Part shown: positions 1 through 8,062 of the stretch, one piece after another
Position numbering within the stretch: the stretch's first letter is position 1
Layout: each line of letters opens with the position of its first letter
NCBI GenBank assembly: GCA_022842465.1
Contig: JALHPN010000073.1
Location: 1 to 37,989, forward strand
Direction of reading: 5' to 3'
Origin: Polyangiaceae bacterium
Lineage (GTDB): Bacteria; Myxococcota_A; Polyangia; Polyangiales; Polyangiaceae
DNA length: 37,989 nucleotides
The notes under the pieces: generated by a model
Database searches by the model: none
Told to the model about the DNA's origin: nothing
The model's input: the letters and a program-made list of their open reading frames with translations, nothing else
Translations under genes and position numbers: made by a program

Positions 1-765
1 GCGCTCGCGCGCCGGCGGCGCGGCGGCGCCGAGCGGATCCGCCTTCTTCGCGCGCGGGCGCGGTTCCGCCGCCCCCGTCACGAGGAGCGCCGTCACGAGC
101 GCGTGCGTGTCGACCTCGGCCGTCGCCTCGGCGAGGACCTCGCGGACGATGCGCGTCCCTCCGAGCATCCTCCGCACCCCCGCCGCCTCCTCCGACGTGA
201 GCTCGAACGCGGCGTCGATCTCCTCGATCGGCCACGCCGCAGCGAGCGCGCTCTCCATCGCCGCCTCGAGCGCCACGCTCTCCTTCACCTCGTCGTCGGT
301 GAGGCGCAGGGCGTCGAGCACGAGCGCCTCCAGTGACAAGGCGAGGTCACGCGCGGCGTCTCGCTCCGAGCCGAGCACCGTCGCGGTCCACGTCAGCTTC
401 CGCCGCGAGAGCATGCGCATCGCGCGCCCGCGTATCTGCTCGGTGAGCGCGCTCCGGGCCTCGGCCTCGGACACGTAGCCGAGACCGACCGCGATCTCGG
501 CGAACCGGAGCCTCTCCCCGCCGACGAGAGCCTCCGTCATCTTCTCGAGGACGTCGACGTACTGCTCCTGCGTCAGGAGCCGCTTCCTCACGAGCACGCG
601 ACCGAGCGGCTCGCCAGCCCCGGACTCCTCCACGGACACGACGTGTCCTTGCGCCAGCACGAGGCGCGTCGCGACGCCCTCCGCCATCACCTCGAAGAGC
701 ATCGCCGCGCCGTTGCGGCGCACCCGCACGAGCTCACGCAGGAGGGCGCGGTCCATGAGGCGCAT
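1..765 (-). CDS. DUF4388/PATAN-like protein, 3' end cut by window
   Basis: At least 255 codons are open from ATG 765 to the window edge; no stop is reached, so the C-terminus is missing. The translation begins MRLMDRALLRELVRV. It has a first module around LGRVLVRKRLLTQEQY and a second around RFAEIAVGLGYVSEAEA, followed by a segment ending MLSRRKLTWTA. This two-part layout resembles DUF4388 (PATAN) proteins, which in myxobacteria and relatives are often linked to signalling or gliding proteins. The start could also be ATG 756; neither has a clear Shine-Dalgarno. It lies 48 nt behind gcdH on the same strand, so it may be co-transcribed. The tail near the edge (residues about 230-255) is Ala/Pro/Arg-rich. 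The family call is moderate and the role is unknown. Confidence 0.7.
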   Translation of the reverse strand, partial: MRLMDRALLRELVRVRRNGAAMLFEVMAEGVATRLVLAQGHVVSVEESGAGEPLGRVLVRKRLLTQEQYVDVLEKMTEALVGGERLRFAEIAVGLGYVSEAEARSALTEQIRGRAMRMLSRRKLTWTATVLGSERDAARDLALSLEALVLDALRLTDDEVKESVALEAAMESALAAAWPIEEIDAAFELTSEEAAGVRRMLGGTRIVREVLAEATAEVDTHALVTALLVTGAAEPRPRAKKADPLGAAAPPARER

Positions 766-813
766 TGTCGCCCACGACGGTGCGCTCGTACCAGCGACTC
801 GTACGCGCGAACG

Positions 814-1977
814 TCACTCGAAGGCGGCGATGCCCGTGATGTCCTGCCCCAGGATGAGGGTGTGGATGTCGTGGGTGCCCTCGTACGTGTAGACGGTCTC
901 GAGGTTGCACATGTGGCGCATCACCGGATATTCGAGGGTGATGCCGTTGCCGCCGAGGATGTCTCGGCACTGCCGCGCTACGTCGAGCGCCATCCGGACG
1001 TTGTTCCGCTTGATGAGACTCACGTGCTGGGGGCGAAGCTTCTTCTCCGTCTTGAGGCGCGTGACCTCGAGCGCCATGAGCTGCGCGGAGGTGATCTGCG
1101 TCAGCATCTCGGCGAACTTCGCCTGCACGAGCTGGTGGGCAGCGATCGGCTTGCCTGCAAACTGCACGCGATTTTTCGCGTAGTCGAGCGCGCTGTCGAA
1201 GCAAGCCTGCGCGGCGCCGATCACGCCCCAGGCGATCCCGAAGCGCGCGGCGGTGAGGCAAGAGAGCGGCCCCTTCATCCCGCGGACGTTCGGGAGCACC
1301 GCGTCCTTCGGGATGCGGACGTCCTCCATGATGAGCTCGCTCGTCACGCTCGCGCGAAGGCTCATCTTCTTGTGGATGAGCCGCGCTTCGAAGCCCTTTG
1401 TGTCGGTAGGGACGAGGAACCCCCGGACCTCGCCGTCCTGGCCGCCGACCTTCGCCCAGACGATCGCGACCTGGGCGAGGTTGCCGTTCGTGATCCAGCG
1501 CTTCGTACCGTTCAAGACCCACGCGTCGCCGTCGTCGACCGCGGTCGTGCGCATGCCGCTCGGGTTCGAACCGTGATCGGGCTCCGTGAGGCCGAAGCAG
1601 CCGATGATCTCGCCCTTCGCCATCTTCGGGAGGTAGCGCTCCTTCTGCGCCTCCGAGCCGAACGAGTGGATCGGGTACATGACGAGGCTGCCTTGCACGC
1701 TCGCGAACGAGCGAATGCCGGAGTCACCGCGCTCGAGCTCCTGCATCGCGAGCCCGTAGCCGACCTCGGACAGGCCCGCGCAGCCGTACCCGTGCAGGTT
1801 ACAGCCGAGGAGCCCCAGCTCCGCGATCTCCTGGACGAGCTCGGTCGGGAACGTTCCCTTCTCGAAGTGATCTCCGACGACGGGCAGGATGCGCGCGTCG
1901 ACGAACTTGCGAACGGAGCTCTGGATGGCCCGCTCTTCGGCGGTGAAGTGACGCGTGACGTCGAGGAAATCCATCAT
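814..1977 (-). CDS. gcdH: Glutaryl-CoA dehydrogenase
   Basis: This 387-aa FAD-dependent acyl-CoA dehydrogenase should oxidatively decarboxylate glutaryl-CoA to crotonyl-CoA in lysine/tryptophan breakdown. The family length is normal. Features that separate GCDH from other acyl-CoA dehydrogenases are present: the substrate Arg/Ser stretch GDSGIRSFASVQ (Arg89, Ser93), the FAD/substrate loop GCFGLTEPDHGSNPSGM, and the C-terminal YEGTHDIH, with Glu366 as catalytic base, followed by LILGQDITGIAAF. The start is the first of two tandem ATG codons. It is divergent from the lipoprotein gene starting at 2075 and is followed after 48 nt by the DUF4388-like gene. No other lysine-degradation gene is visible nearby. 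Confidence 0.93.
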   Translation of the reverse strand: MMDFLDVTRHFTAEERAIQSSVRKFVDARILPVVGDHFEKGTFPTELVQEIAELGLLGCNLHGYGCAGLSEVGYGLAMQELERGDSGIRSFASVQGSLVMYPIHSFGSEAQKERYLPKMAKGEIIGCFGLTEPDHGSNPSGMRTTAVDDGDAWVLNGTKRWITNGNLAQVAIVWAKVGGQDGEVRGFLVPTDTKGFEARLIHKKMSLRASVTSELIMEDVRIPKDAVLPNVRGMKGPLSCLTAARFGIAWGVIGAAQACFDSALDYAKNRVQFAGKPIAAHQLVQAKFAEMLTQITSAQLMALEVTRLKTEKKLRPQHVSLIKRNNVRMALDVARQCRDILGGNGITLEYPVMRHMCNLETVYTYEGTHDIHTLILGQDITGIAAFE

Positions 1978-2062
1978 CTCGGGGACCTCGCCGCCGGAGG
2001 TAGCACGGGGCCCGCGGCACGGCCAGACGACGTCGATGTTGCTCGGCGTGGCCGGCTCCTCC

Positions 2063-2068
2063 TAGCGT
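2063..2068 (+). promoter_or_regulatory. -10-like TAGCGT, 6 nt before start
   Basis: TAGCGT lies only 6 nt before the GTG start at 2075, and no Shine-Dalgarno is visible. Transcription would begin at or next to the start codon. No -35 match was seen. It is one of a recurring set in this window. Confidence 0.35.
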
Positions 2069-2074
2069 GGACGC

Positions 2075-3004
2075 GTGCGAACCACGTCGACCCTGGGCGC
2101 CCTCGCCCTCCTCGCGATCTGTCCGGCGCTCCTCTCCCTCGGGTGCGACACGATCAAGGCCAAGCTCGGGAAGGGCGGCGACGCCGGGACGGCCGTCGCG
2201 GTCGCCGAGTCCGAAGCCGGCACGGTCGCGGGCGCGGTCGCCGAGCTCGATGCGGGCCCGACCGCCGCGGCCCCGGTCGCCGACGACCCGCCGCCGAAGA
2301 ACGCCGCGAGCGTCGCGCGGTTCGGCAGCGAGAATGCGCTCGGCGACGCGGAGGCGACGATCAAGCGTCCCGCGCGCGTCACCTCCGCCATCCCGTCCGG
2401 CGCGGACGTCGCCGCGATCCCGGCGGGCACCATCGTGAAGCAGGTGGCGGAGAAGGGCGGCTTCTACCGCGTGACTTTCGCCGATCCGAAGGAGCCGACC
2501 ACGCGCCTGACGGGCTGGGTCGACAAGCTCGCATTCATCGACCCTGCCAGCGTCGCGCCAGGCGCGACGACCGCGGCGACCGCGCCCAAGGGGAAGAAGC
2601 CGATCAAGTGCGCGGCCGGGCTCGTCCTCGCAGGCAGCGACGACAAGGCCACCCCCGTCTGCTCGAAGAAGTGCAGCGACGACAAGGAATGCAACGGGGG
2701 GGAGTGCGAGGTCTCGTTCCTCTTCGATCCGGACAAGCTCACGATGCTCCCCGCCGCGAGCTCGCGCACGATGGTGTGCATCGGGGCGAAGCCGGCGCCG
2801 ATCGCGTCGTCGAAGGTCGACGCGGGCGCCGCTCCCGTCCTGACCTACAACGTCGGGGAGGCGGTCATGGTCGAGTGGAAGAACAGCTGGTACCCGGCGA
2901 AGGTGATCGCGGTCGGCTCCGGCGGGAAATACCGGATTCACTACGACGGCTACGGCAGCGAGTGGGACGAGTTCGTGAGCCCCGCGCGCATGAAGAAGAA
3001 GTAG
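2075..3004 (+). CDS. Lipoprotein with SH3-like and C-terminal Tudor-knot domains
   Basis: 309 aa. The N-terminus is a lipoprotein signal ending LLSLGC (Cys24), followed by an Ala/Gly/Glu-rich spacer. Residues of about 85-150 look like a bacterial SH3 (SH3b) fold: TIVKQVAEKGGFYRVTFAD, then GWVDK. A Cys-containing segment with SKKCSDDKECNGGECEV follows, which is EGF-like or myxobacterial Cys-cluster in style. The last 50 residues (VEWKNSWYPAKVIAV, then YDGYGSEWDEFV) match the Tudor-knot/agenet type of small beta barrel. Such domains bind peptides or nucleic acids in other contexts, but here the protein is predicted to sit in the envelope. The GTG start is chosen because it gives the full signal peptide. 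It ends 4 nt before the convergent kinase gene. The function is unknown. Confidence 0.82.
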   Translation: MRTTSTLGALALLAICPALLSLGCDTIKAKLGKGGDAGTAVAVAESEAGTVAGAVAELDAGPTAAAPVADDPPPKNAASVARFGSENALGDAEATIKRPARVTSAIPSGADVAAIPAGTIVKQVAEKGGFYRVTFADPKEPTTRLTGWVDKLAFIDPASVAPGATTAATAPKGKKPIKCAAGLVLAGSDDKATPVCSKKCSDDKECNGGECEVSFLFDPDKLTMLPAASSRTMVCIGAKPAPIASSKVDAGAAPVLTYNVGEAVMVEWKNSWYPAKVIAVGSGGKYRIHYDGYGSEWDEFVSPARMKKK

Positions 3005-3008
3005 TCGC

Positions 3009-4949
3009 TCACCGCTGCACCCGGACGGTCGGGGTCGCGCCGGTGAAGTCGGCGCGCACGGTGACGCGCTCGCCGCCCTTCACGGTGAGGCGCTCGCCGC
3101 GGCTCTCGCCCGTCGGGTCGAAGAAGAAGCGGACGTCGTGGGTGCCGGGGTCGAGCGCGAGGCGCGACGGACACGCCCCTCGCGACGTGCCGTCGACGGA
3201 GACGCGCGTCCCTGGATCGCCGAGGAAGGTCACCTGCGCCTTGCCGGTCGCGACGACCTGCACGGCGCCGCTGGCGACCGCGGGCCCCGTCGCCGCTCCG
3301 CTCGGCGTCGCCGAGGGGACGCCGGGCGCGCTCGCGACGGAAGGATCCGCCGTCGGCGTGGCGCTGCTCGGGAGCGTCGGCGTGGGCAGAGGCGTGGGGG
3401 CGGCGGTGGCCGTCGCCGTCGTCGTGACACCGCCCGGCTTCGCGGGGCCGTCGCCCCCGACCTTCGCGCGCCATCCCGCGACGCCGACGATCAGGAAGGC
3501 AGCCAGGGCGGCCGGGACGAGCCACGGCCTCGCCTTCCCTTCCGCGTCGTCCGCCTTCTCGGAGGGCCGTCGCGCCGCGGGAGCCGAGGTCGAGTCGCGC
3601 CGGACCGGCGTCTCGAGCGGGCGCGTCGCGATCGTCTCGATCCGATCGCTCCGTGGCGCGTCACCCTCTCCATCGCGCTTCGCCGCGAGGGCTGCCTTCG
3701 CGGAGGCCTCACGCGCGGCGTCGCGCACGGCCTCGAGCGTCACGCCCGTCTGGATCATGAGCGGCGTCGGCACCGAGAGCACGGGGTCCTTCGCCGTCTT
3801 CGCCCGCGCCGTACCCGCGCGCAGAGGGGGCGGCGCGTCGGGCAGCGGCGCGCCGCCTTCGAGCTTGCGCGTCCGCGGCGCGTCCTGCGTCCCTTCGCCC
3901 GCGGCCTCCTCCGGCTCGCCGCCGAGCTCGCGGTACGAGGCCGGCGGGAAAGGAACGACCGGCGCTTCGTCGCGCGCCGCGAAGGTCCGTGTGCCGAACT
4001 CGACGACGCTCGGCGCGGGCGCGCGAGGCGCGGAGAGCCCCGACGCCGGCGCCACGTCCTCGAGCGTCTCCCGGAGCGTCCGCACGCGCTCACCGAGCAC
4101 GTGCGCGATGTCCGACGGGTCCTTCCCCTTCAGGAACGCGCGGAGCGCGCGACCGAGCTCGCCGGCCTGCTGCTGCCGGTCCTTCGGCTCGAGCTTCATC
4201 GCGCGCCCGATCGCCTCGTCGAGCGGAGCGAGGCGTCCGTCGAAGTCGCTCGGCCGCGGGTGCTCCTCACGCATCGCCGCGTCGCACTCCTCCGGCGTCG
4301 CCCGCCGGAAGGGCGCCGTCCCGGTCCACGCCTCCATGAGGAGGGCCGCGACGGCGAAGATGTCGGTCGACGGCCCGAGCTCCTTTCCCTCGACTTGCTC
4401 GGGCGGCATGTGCCCGGGCGAGCCGAGGATCTCGTGACCGGCGACGCGCGCGGGCGCGGCGATGCCGAAGTCGATGAGCTTCACCTGGCCCTCTTCGTCG
4501 AGCATCACGTTCCTCGGCGTGATGTCGCGGTGGACCACCTTCATGCGCCGGTGCGCGTAGTCGAGCGCGCGGCACACCTCCATGCCGACGTAGGCGCCCT
4601 CCTCGGGGGTGAGCACGCGCTTCTTCCCCTCCGCGTCGCGCTCGCGCACGAGCTCCGCGATGCTGACTCCCTCGACGAGCTCCATCGCGAGGAAATACGT
4701 GCCCTGCTCCACGCCCAGCTCGTAGACGGGCACGATGTTCGGGTGGCTCAAGGCGACCGTCGTCTTCGCCTCCTCCACGAACCGCCGCACGAACTGCTGG
4801 TCGAACGCGAGCTCGTCGCGGATCTGCTTCACGACGAGCCGCTTCTCGAAGCCGCCTGCGCCGCGCAGCGTCGCGAGCACGACGCGCGCCATCCCCCCGC
4901 GCGACAGCTCGCGCTCGAGCACGTACTTGCCGAAGACCTGCGGATACAC
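3009..4949 (-). CDS. Ser/Thr protein kinase with C-terminal PEGA domain
   Basis: This 646-aa Hanks-type kinase has an N-terminal catalytic domain: Gly loop SRGGMARVVL, ATP Lys41 in RLVVKQI, catalytic Asp142 in HRDITPRN, DFG at 160-162, and GSPGHMPPEQ in the APE position. The usual Lys of HRDLKP is Thr here; Ser/Thr at this position is common in myxobacterial kinases. A Pro/Ala-rich juxtamembrane region follows, then a single transmembrane segment (ALAAFLIVGVAGW, near residue 485), a Thr/Pro-rich stalk and a C-terminal PEGA domain (GTRVSVDGTSRGACPSRLAL). The kinase should be cytoplasmic and the PEGA domain extracytoplasmic, probably ligand- or wall-sensing. The start is GTG at 4949 without a clear Shine-Dalgarno. 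It is divergent from the kelch-like lipoprotein. Confidence 0.92.
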   Translation of the reverse strand: MYPQVFGKYVLERELSRGGMARVVLATLRGAGGFEKRLVVKQIRDELAFDQQFVRRFVEEAKTTVALSHPNIVPVYELGVEQGTYFLAMELVEGVSIAELVRERDAEGKKRVLTPEEGAYVGMEVCRALDYAHRRMKVVHRDITPRNVMLDEEGQVKLIDFGIAAPARVAGHEILGSPGHMPPEQVEGKELGPSTDIFAVAALLMEAWTGTAPFRRATPEECDAAMREEHPRPSDFDGRLAPLDEAIGRAMKLEPKDRQQQAGELGRALRAFLKGKDPSDIAHVLGERVRTLRETLEDVAPASGLSAPRAPAPSVVEFGTRTFAARDEAPVVPFPPASYRELGGEPEEAAGEGTQDAPRTRKLEGGAPLPDAPPPLRAGTARAKTAKDPVLSVPTPLMIQTGVTLEAVRDAAREASAKAALAAKRDGEGDAPRSDRIETIATRPLETPVRRDSTSAPAARRPSEKADDAEGKARPWLVPAALAAFLIVGVAGWRAKVGGDGPAKPGGVTTTATATAAPTPLPTPTLPSSATPTADPSVASAPGVPSATPSGAATGPAVASGAVQVVATGKAQVTFLGDPGTRVSVDGTSRGACPSRLALDPGTHDVRFFFDPTGESRGERLTVKGGERVTVRADFTGATPTVRVQR

Positions 4950-4967
4950 GGAGGTTGCTCGCTCGGA

Positions 4968-4973
4968 ATCGTA
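4968..4973 (-). promoter_or_regulatory. -10-like TACGAT for the PEGA kinase gene
   Basis: TACGAT on the minus strand lies 18 nt before the GTG start at 4949. The dyad at 4981-4999 covers the spacer and -35 area. Prediction from sequence only. Confidence 0.3.
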
Positions 4974-4980
4974 TCAGGCC

Positions 4981-4999
4981 TTCGCGCGAGAGGCGCGAA
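4981..4999. promoter_or_regulatory. Operator-like dyad between divergent kinase and kelch genes
   Basis: TTCGCGC and GCGCGAA form a perfect 7-bp inverted repeat with a 5-nt spacer, in the 85-bp region between two divergent genes. It would overlap the -35 area of both predicted promoters, so one bound protein could control both genes. The regulator is not known. Confidence 0.4.
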
Positions 5000-5015
5000 A
5001 CCCGAGGCGATGACG

Positions 5016-5021
5016 TACACT
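5016..5021 (+). promoter_or_regulatory. -10-like TACACT for kelch-like lipoprotein gene
   Basis: TACACT (5 of 6 to TATACT) lies 13 nt before the ATG at 5035. No Shine-Dalgarno is visible, which suggests a very short leader. Confidence 0.35.
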
Positions 5022-5034
5022 GTGCGCTCGCACG

Positions 5035-6933
5035 ATGACACGCTCTCCGAAGTCCATGGCGGCGCTCGCCGGGCTCGTCGTGCTCGGCGCCGCGGGCGTG
5101 TCCTGCTCCGGCGAGTCTCGGTTCGAGGACCGCGCGCTCTACGTGTGGGCCCCGAAGTCGTGCCCCGTCTTCGAGGAGTCCGCGTTCTCCTACGTCTACG
5201 GCGGCGGGGACTTCGACCCCCCTGCCGATGCGCCGCCGGTCGCGCAGGTGTTCTGGCGTGACGTCGGATCCGTCCTTCCCGGCCTCCCTCCCCAGACGCG
5301 CACGCTCCTCGTCGACGTCTCGCAGCGCGGACAGACGCAGAACTGGCGGGGGATCGCGCGGGTGCCGAGCACCGGGGACGTCAACGTCCTCGTCTGGGGC
5401 ACGAGCGAGGCGTGCTGGCTCTCACGCAACGTCGAGCTCCGCAAGGGCAGCACGCTCGGGGTCTTCGGCCGCCACTTCATGGTCGTCGGCGGCGTCTCTC
5501 CGGACGGGACGCAGTCGCCCGCGACCTACGTGGGTGACCTGACGACGGGTATCGTCGAGCGACTCTCCCTCGGCATGGCGGCGCGTCGCTCGGAGGCGAG
5601 CGTCACCGCCTTCCGCACGCGCGGAGACGAGGACCCGAGCCCCGCGCTCGTCGCCGGTGGAGAGGATCCCGAGGGGCAGCGCGCGCTCGCGACGGCGGAG
5701 GTCTACGTACCGGCGGTGAGCGCGCGCGGCGCGATCGGCGACTTCGATCGCCAGATGATCGCCCTCTCGAAGCCGCGTACGCGGCACGGCGCCGTCGTCC
5801 TCGCGACGGGCGAGACGCTCCTCGTCGGCGGTCGAAACGAGACCGGCGTCCTCCGCTCCACCGAGCTCGTGGATCCAGGCAAGCGCGTCGCCCGCACGGA
5901 GCGCCTCGGCGATCTCGACTTCGCGCGCGAGCGGCCCACCGTCCTCCGCCTCGCCTCCGGCGAGATCCTCGTCGCGGGCGGATCGGATGCGCAGGGCAAG
6001 CCCGTCCCGTTCCTCGAGTGGCTCGCGCCCGACGGCAGCAAGGGCACGAAGCGCGCGCAGCCGCTCGTCGCCGGTCGCGAGCGCGCGTTCGTCCCGCTCG
6101 AGGGCGGCGGCGCGCTCGCGGTCATCGTGCCCGAGCTGCCCGATCCGAAGTTCCCCACCGTCTGGGTGATTTCGTCGGCGGGGGTACCCGAGCAGGCGGC
6201 GCTCCCGATCGACCCCGCCGAGCTCGGCGCGGTGCGGCTGTTCCCTGGCGCCGAGGGCGCGCCGCTCTTGTGGACCGGAAAGCGATGGCTTCGCTGGCAG
6301 CCGTGGTTCAGCGCCTTCCAGCCGGTCGCCGACGCTCCGGGGGAGGGGCCCACGAACGAGGACACCGCCTACGACGCGATCGCCTCGGGCGACAGCGGGC
6401 TCGCCCTCTGGCTCGGGAACCGCGCCGGCGCAGGCCTCTTCGTCACCGGGTTCCGCTTCGCGACGCGCACGCCGTTCGATCTCGTGCCGAAGCAGCCGCC
6501 GCTCCTCGTCCAGGGCCCGCTCGGCCTGGCGCCGGACCGCGTCGTCGGAGGGACGACGAGCGCGATCGCGTGGACGGCCGAGCGCGGGCTCGAGCTCTTC
6601 CCCGGCGCTAGCGCGTTCGTGGCAGATCTCACCTTCGCGGACTTCGAGGCCGAGATCGACGTGACGGGCGGAGCTCCCGTCGTCGTGCTCCGGCCCGAGC
6701 TCGGCGAGGAGCTCGAGGTGGGGGGCGCGGACTGCGCCGGCGCCCAGCTCGCCTCGCGGCGCCTCGTCGTGCGGCGGCGCGGCACGTCGGTCCGGTACGT
6801 CGCCGACGACGCCGAGGCCCGGATCTGCCCGACCGAGCTCCTCCCGGAGGCGGGGCGCGTCGCGATCGGGCTCCGCGGCGGCCAGGGCAGCGCGGTCAGC
6901 TCTGGCCGGAACCTCCGCATCGTTCGCCGCTGA
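5035..6933 (+). CDS. Kelch-like beta-propeller lipoprotein
   Basis: 632 aa with an N-terminal hydrophobic signal ending GVSC, probably lipidated, although the lipobox is weak. Between residues of about 130 and 330 there are repeated blades of the kelch/galactose-oxidase type: FMVVGGVSPDGTQSPATYV, VLATGETLLVGGRN and LASGEILVAGGSDAQG, each with the Gly-Gly doublet after hydrophobic residues. The second half (about 340-632) is less regular and has Cys residues near the end (GADCAGAQ, ARICPTE). It is probably an envelope protein for binding or scaffolding; no catalytic residues are recognised. It is divergent from the PEGA kinase with a shared control region, so the two may be functionally linked (inference). 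Confidence 0.8.
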   Translation: MTRSPKSMAALAGLVVLGAAGVSCSGESRFEDRALYVWAPKSCPVFEESAFSYVYGGGDFDPPADAPPVAQVFWRDVGSVLPGLPPQTRTLLVDVSQRGQTQNWRGIARVPSTGDVNVLVWGTSEACWLSRNVELRKGSTLGVFGRHFMVVGGVSPDGTQSPATYVGDLTTGIVERLSLGMAARRSEASVTAFRTRGDEDPSPALVAGGEDPEGQRALATAEVYVPAVSARGAIGDFDRQMIALSKPRTRHGAVVLATGETLLVGGRNETGVLRSTELVDPGKRVARTERLGDLDFARERPTVLRLASGEILVAGGSDAQGKPVPFLEWLAPDGSKGTKRAQPLVAGRERAFVPLEGGGALAVIVPELPDPKFPTVWVISSAGVPEQAALPIDPAELGAVRLFPGAEGAPLLWTGKRWLRWQPWFSAFQPVADAPGEGPTNEDTAYDAIASGDSGLALWLGNRAGAGLFVTGFRFATRTPFDLVPKQPPLLVQGPLGLAPDRVVGGTTSAIAWTAERGLELFPGASAFVADLTFADFEAEIDVTGGAPVVVLRPELGEELEVGGADCAGAQLASRRLVVRRRGTSVRYVADDAEARICPTELLPEAGRVAIGLRGGQGSAVSSGRNLRIVRR

Positions 6934-6943
6934 ATTCCGCCGT

Positions 6944-6964
6944 CGGGCGGGCCCGCGCCGCCCG
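6944..6964 (+). terminator. GC-rich hairpin after kelch-like gene
   Basis: CGGGCGG (6944-6950) and CCGCCCG (6958-6964) form a 7-bp stem with a 7-nt loop, 10 nt after the stop codon. No T-tract follows, so intrinsic termination is uncertain. Confidence 0.3.
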
Positions 6965-6979
6965 GGCCCACGCTCGTGC

Positions 6980-7011
6980 TTGACCAATTTGAGAATTTAC
7001 TAAAAAGTAAA
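6980..7011 (+). promoter_or_regulatory. AT-rich promoter with TetR-type operator dyad
   Basis: TTGACC (6980-6985) is a good -35. TAAAAA (7001-7006) is a possible -10 with a 15-nt spacer. Overlapping the -10 is a perfect dyad, TTTACT-AAAA-AGTAAA (6996-7011). The stretch is strikingly AT-rich against the surrounding high GC. A TetR gene is the second gene of the operon that follows, so autoregulation through this site is the simplest reading (inference). Size and symmetry fit TetR operators. Confidence 0.6.
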
Positions 7012-7025
7012 CACAGAGGTCGACG

Positions 7026-8039
7026 ATGGCACTCCTGGACACGAGCGAGTCACCTGCCCACCTGGGGAGTCTCCCGAAGCCTGCGGAGAGCGGCGTCCGC
7101 GTCGCGTCGCATCACGCCGTCACGTACGCCTGGGAGTACGGCGCGACACGGCCCGAGCTCCGCGCCCTCTACGACAAGTCGAAGGATCTCCAGTGGGACG
7201 TGAAGGATCTCGCCTGGGGCACCGACGTCGATCCGGAGAGCCAGCTCGTCAACGACGCCTTCAACCCGATCTTCGGGACCGACATCTGGAGGCGCCTCGA
7301 TCCGAAGCGGGAGGTCCCGCTGCTCCGTCGTCACCTCGCGAGCTACATGCTCTCGAACTTCCTCCACGGCGAGCAGGGTGCCCTCCTCGCGACGTCGCAG
7401 ATCCTCGAGGGGGCGGACACGACCGACGCCAAGCTCTTCGCGGCGGCGCAGGTCTTCGACGAAGCGCGGCACGTCGAGGCCTACCACCGCTACCTCACCG
7501 AGAAGATCGGCATCGTCTACCCGGCGAGCCCGCACCTCGTGACGCTGCTCGACACGGTGCTCGGCGACTCGCGTTGGGACTTCAAGTTCCTCGGCATGCA
7601 GATCCTCGTCGAGGGCGTCGCGCTCGGCGCGTTCGGTGTCATCCACGAGACGGCGCAGGAGCCGCTCATCAAGGACCTCACCCGCCGCGTGATGCAGGAC
7701 GAGGCGCGGCACGTCGCGTTCGGCGTGATGTCGCTCCGCGGCCACTACGAGACGATGACGGGCGCCGAGCTCCGCGACCGCGAGGACTTCGTGCTCGAGA
7801 GCTCGCGCCTCCTCCGCGACCGCTTCCTCGCCCAGGAGGTCTGGGAGACGGTGGGCCTCCCGCGCGCGGAGTGCGAGCGCGCCGCCGAGTCGTCGATCAT
7901 GATGACGATGTTCCGGCGCCTCCTGTTCAGCAAGATCGTGCCGAACGTGAAGCGGCTCGGTCTCCTCACGCCCCGCGTCCGTCGCGGCTTCGAAGAGCTC
8001 GACGTCATCGAGTACGAGACCTGGGAGCCGAGCGCCTAG
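7026..8039 (+). CDS. Ferritin-like diiron protein (R2-like fold), probable oxidase/oxygenase
   Basis: 337 aa. Two carboxylate/His metal sets are visible: Glu116 (HGEQ), Glu146 and His149 (FDEARHVE), Glu196 (VEG), and Glu226 and His229 (QDEARHV). This is the complete six-ligand pattern of the ferritin-like/ribonucleotide-reductase-R2-like superfamily, with two E-x-x-H motifs. No signal peptide or membrane helix is seen, so it is cytoplasmic. The family includes N-oxygenases, fatty-acyl desaturases and uncharacterised diiron proteins; the substrate cannot be told from sequence. Shine-Dalgarno AGAGG at 7015-7019 supports the ATG at 7026. A TetR gene follows after 23 nt, and a dyad operator lies in the promoter, so expression is probably ligand-controlled. 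Confidence 0.85.
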   Translation: MALLDTSESPAHLGSLPKPAESGVRVASHHAVTYAWEYGATRPELRALYDKSKDLQWDVKDLAWGTDVDPESQLVNDAFNPIFGTDIWRRLDPKREVPLLRRHLASYMLSNFLHGEQGALLATSQILEGADTTDAKLFAAAQVFDEARHVEAYHRYLTEKIGIVYPASPHLVTLLDTVLGDSRWDFKFLGMQILVEGVALGAFGVIHETAQEPLIKDLTRRVMQDEARHVAFGVMSLRGHYETMTGAELRDREDFVLESSRLLRDRFLAQEVWETVGLPRAECERAAESSIMMTMFRRLLFSKIVPNVKRLGLLTPRVRRGFEELDVIEYETWEPSA

Positions 8040-8062
8040 TTGGATTAGGGTGCGAGCCACCC

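Noticed and set aside
1561..1580. GGTTCGAACC resembling a tRNA T-loop
   Set aside because: It lies inside gcdH, and no acceptor, D or anticodon stems can be paired around it.
643..4437. Very long plus-strand open frame (1264 codons)
   Set aside because: It crosses gcdH, the Tudor-knot gene and the kinase; the translation is Arg/His-rich without domains. It is a shadow of high-GC genes on other frames.
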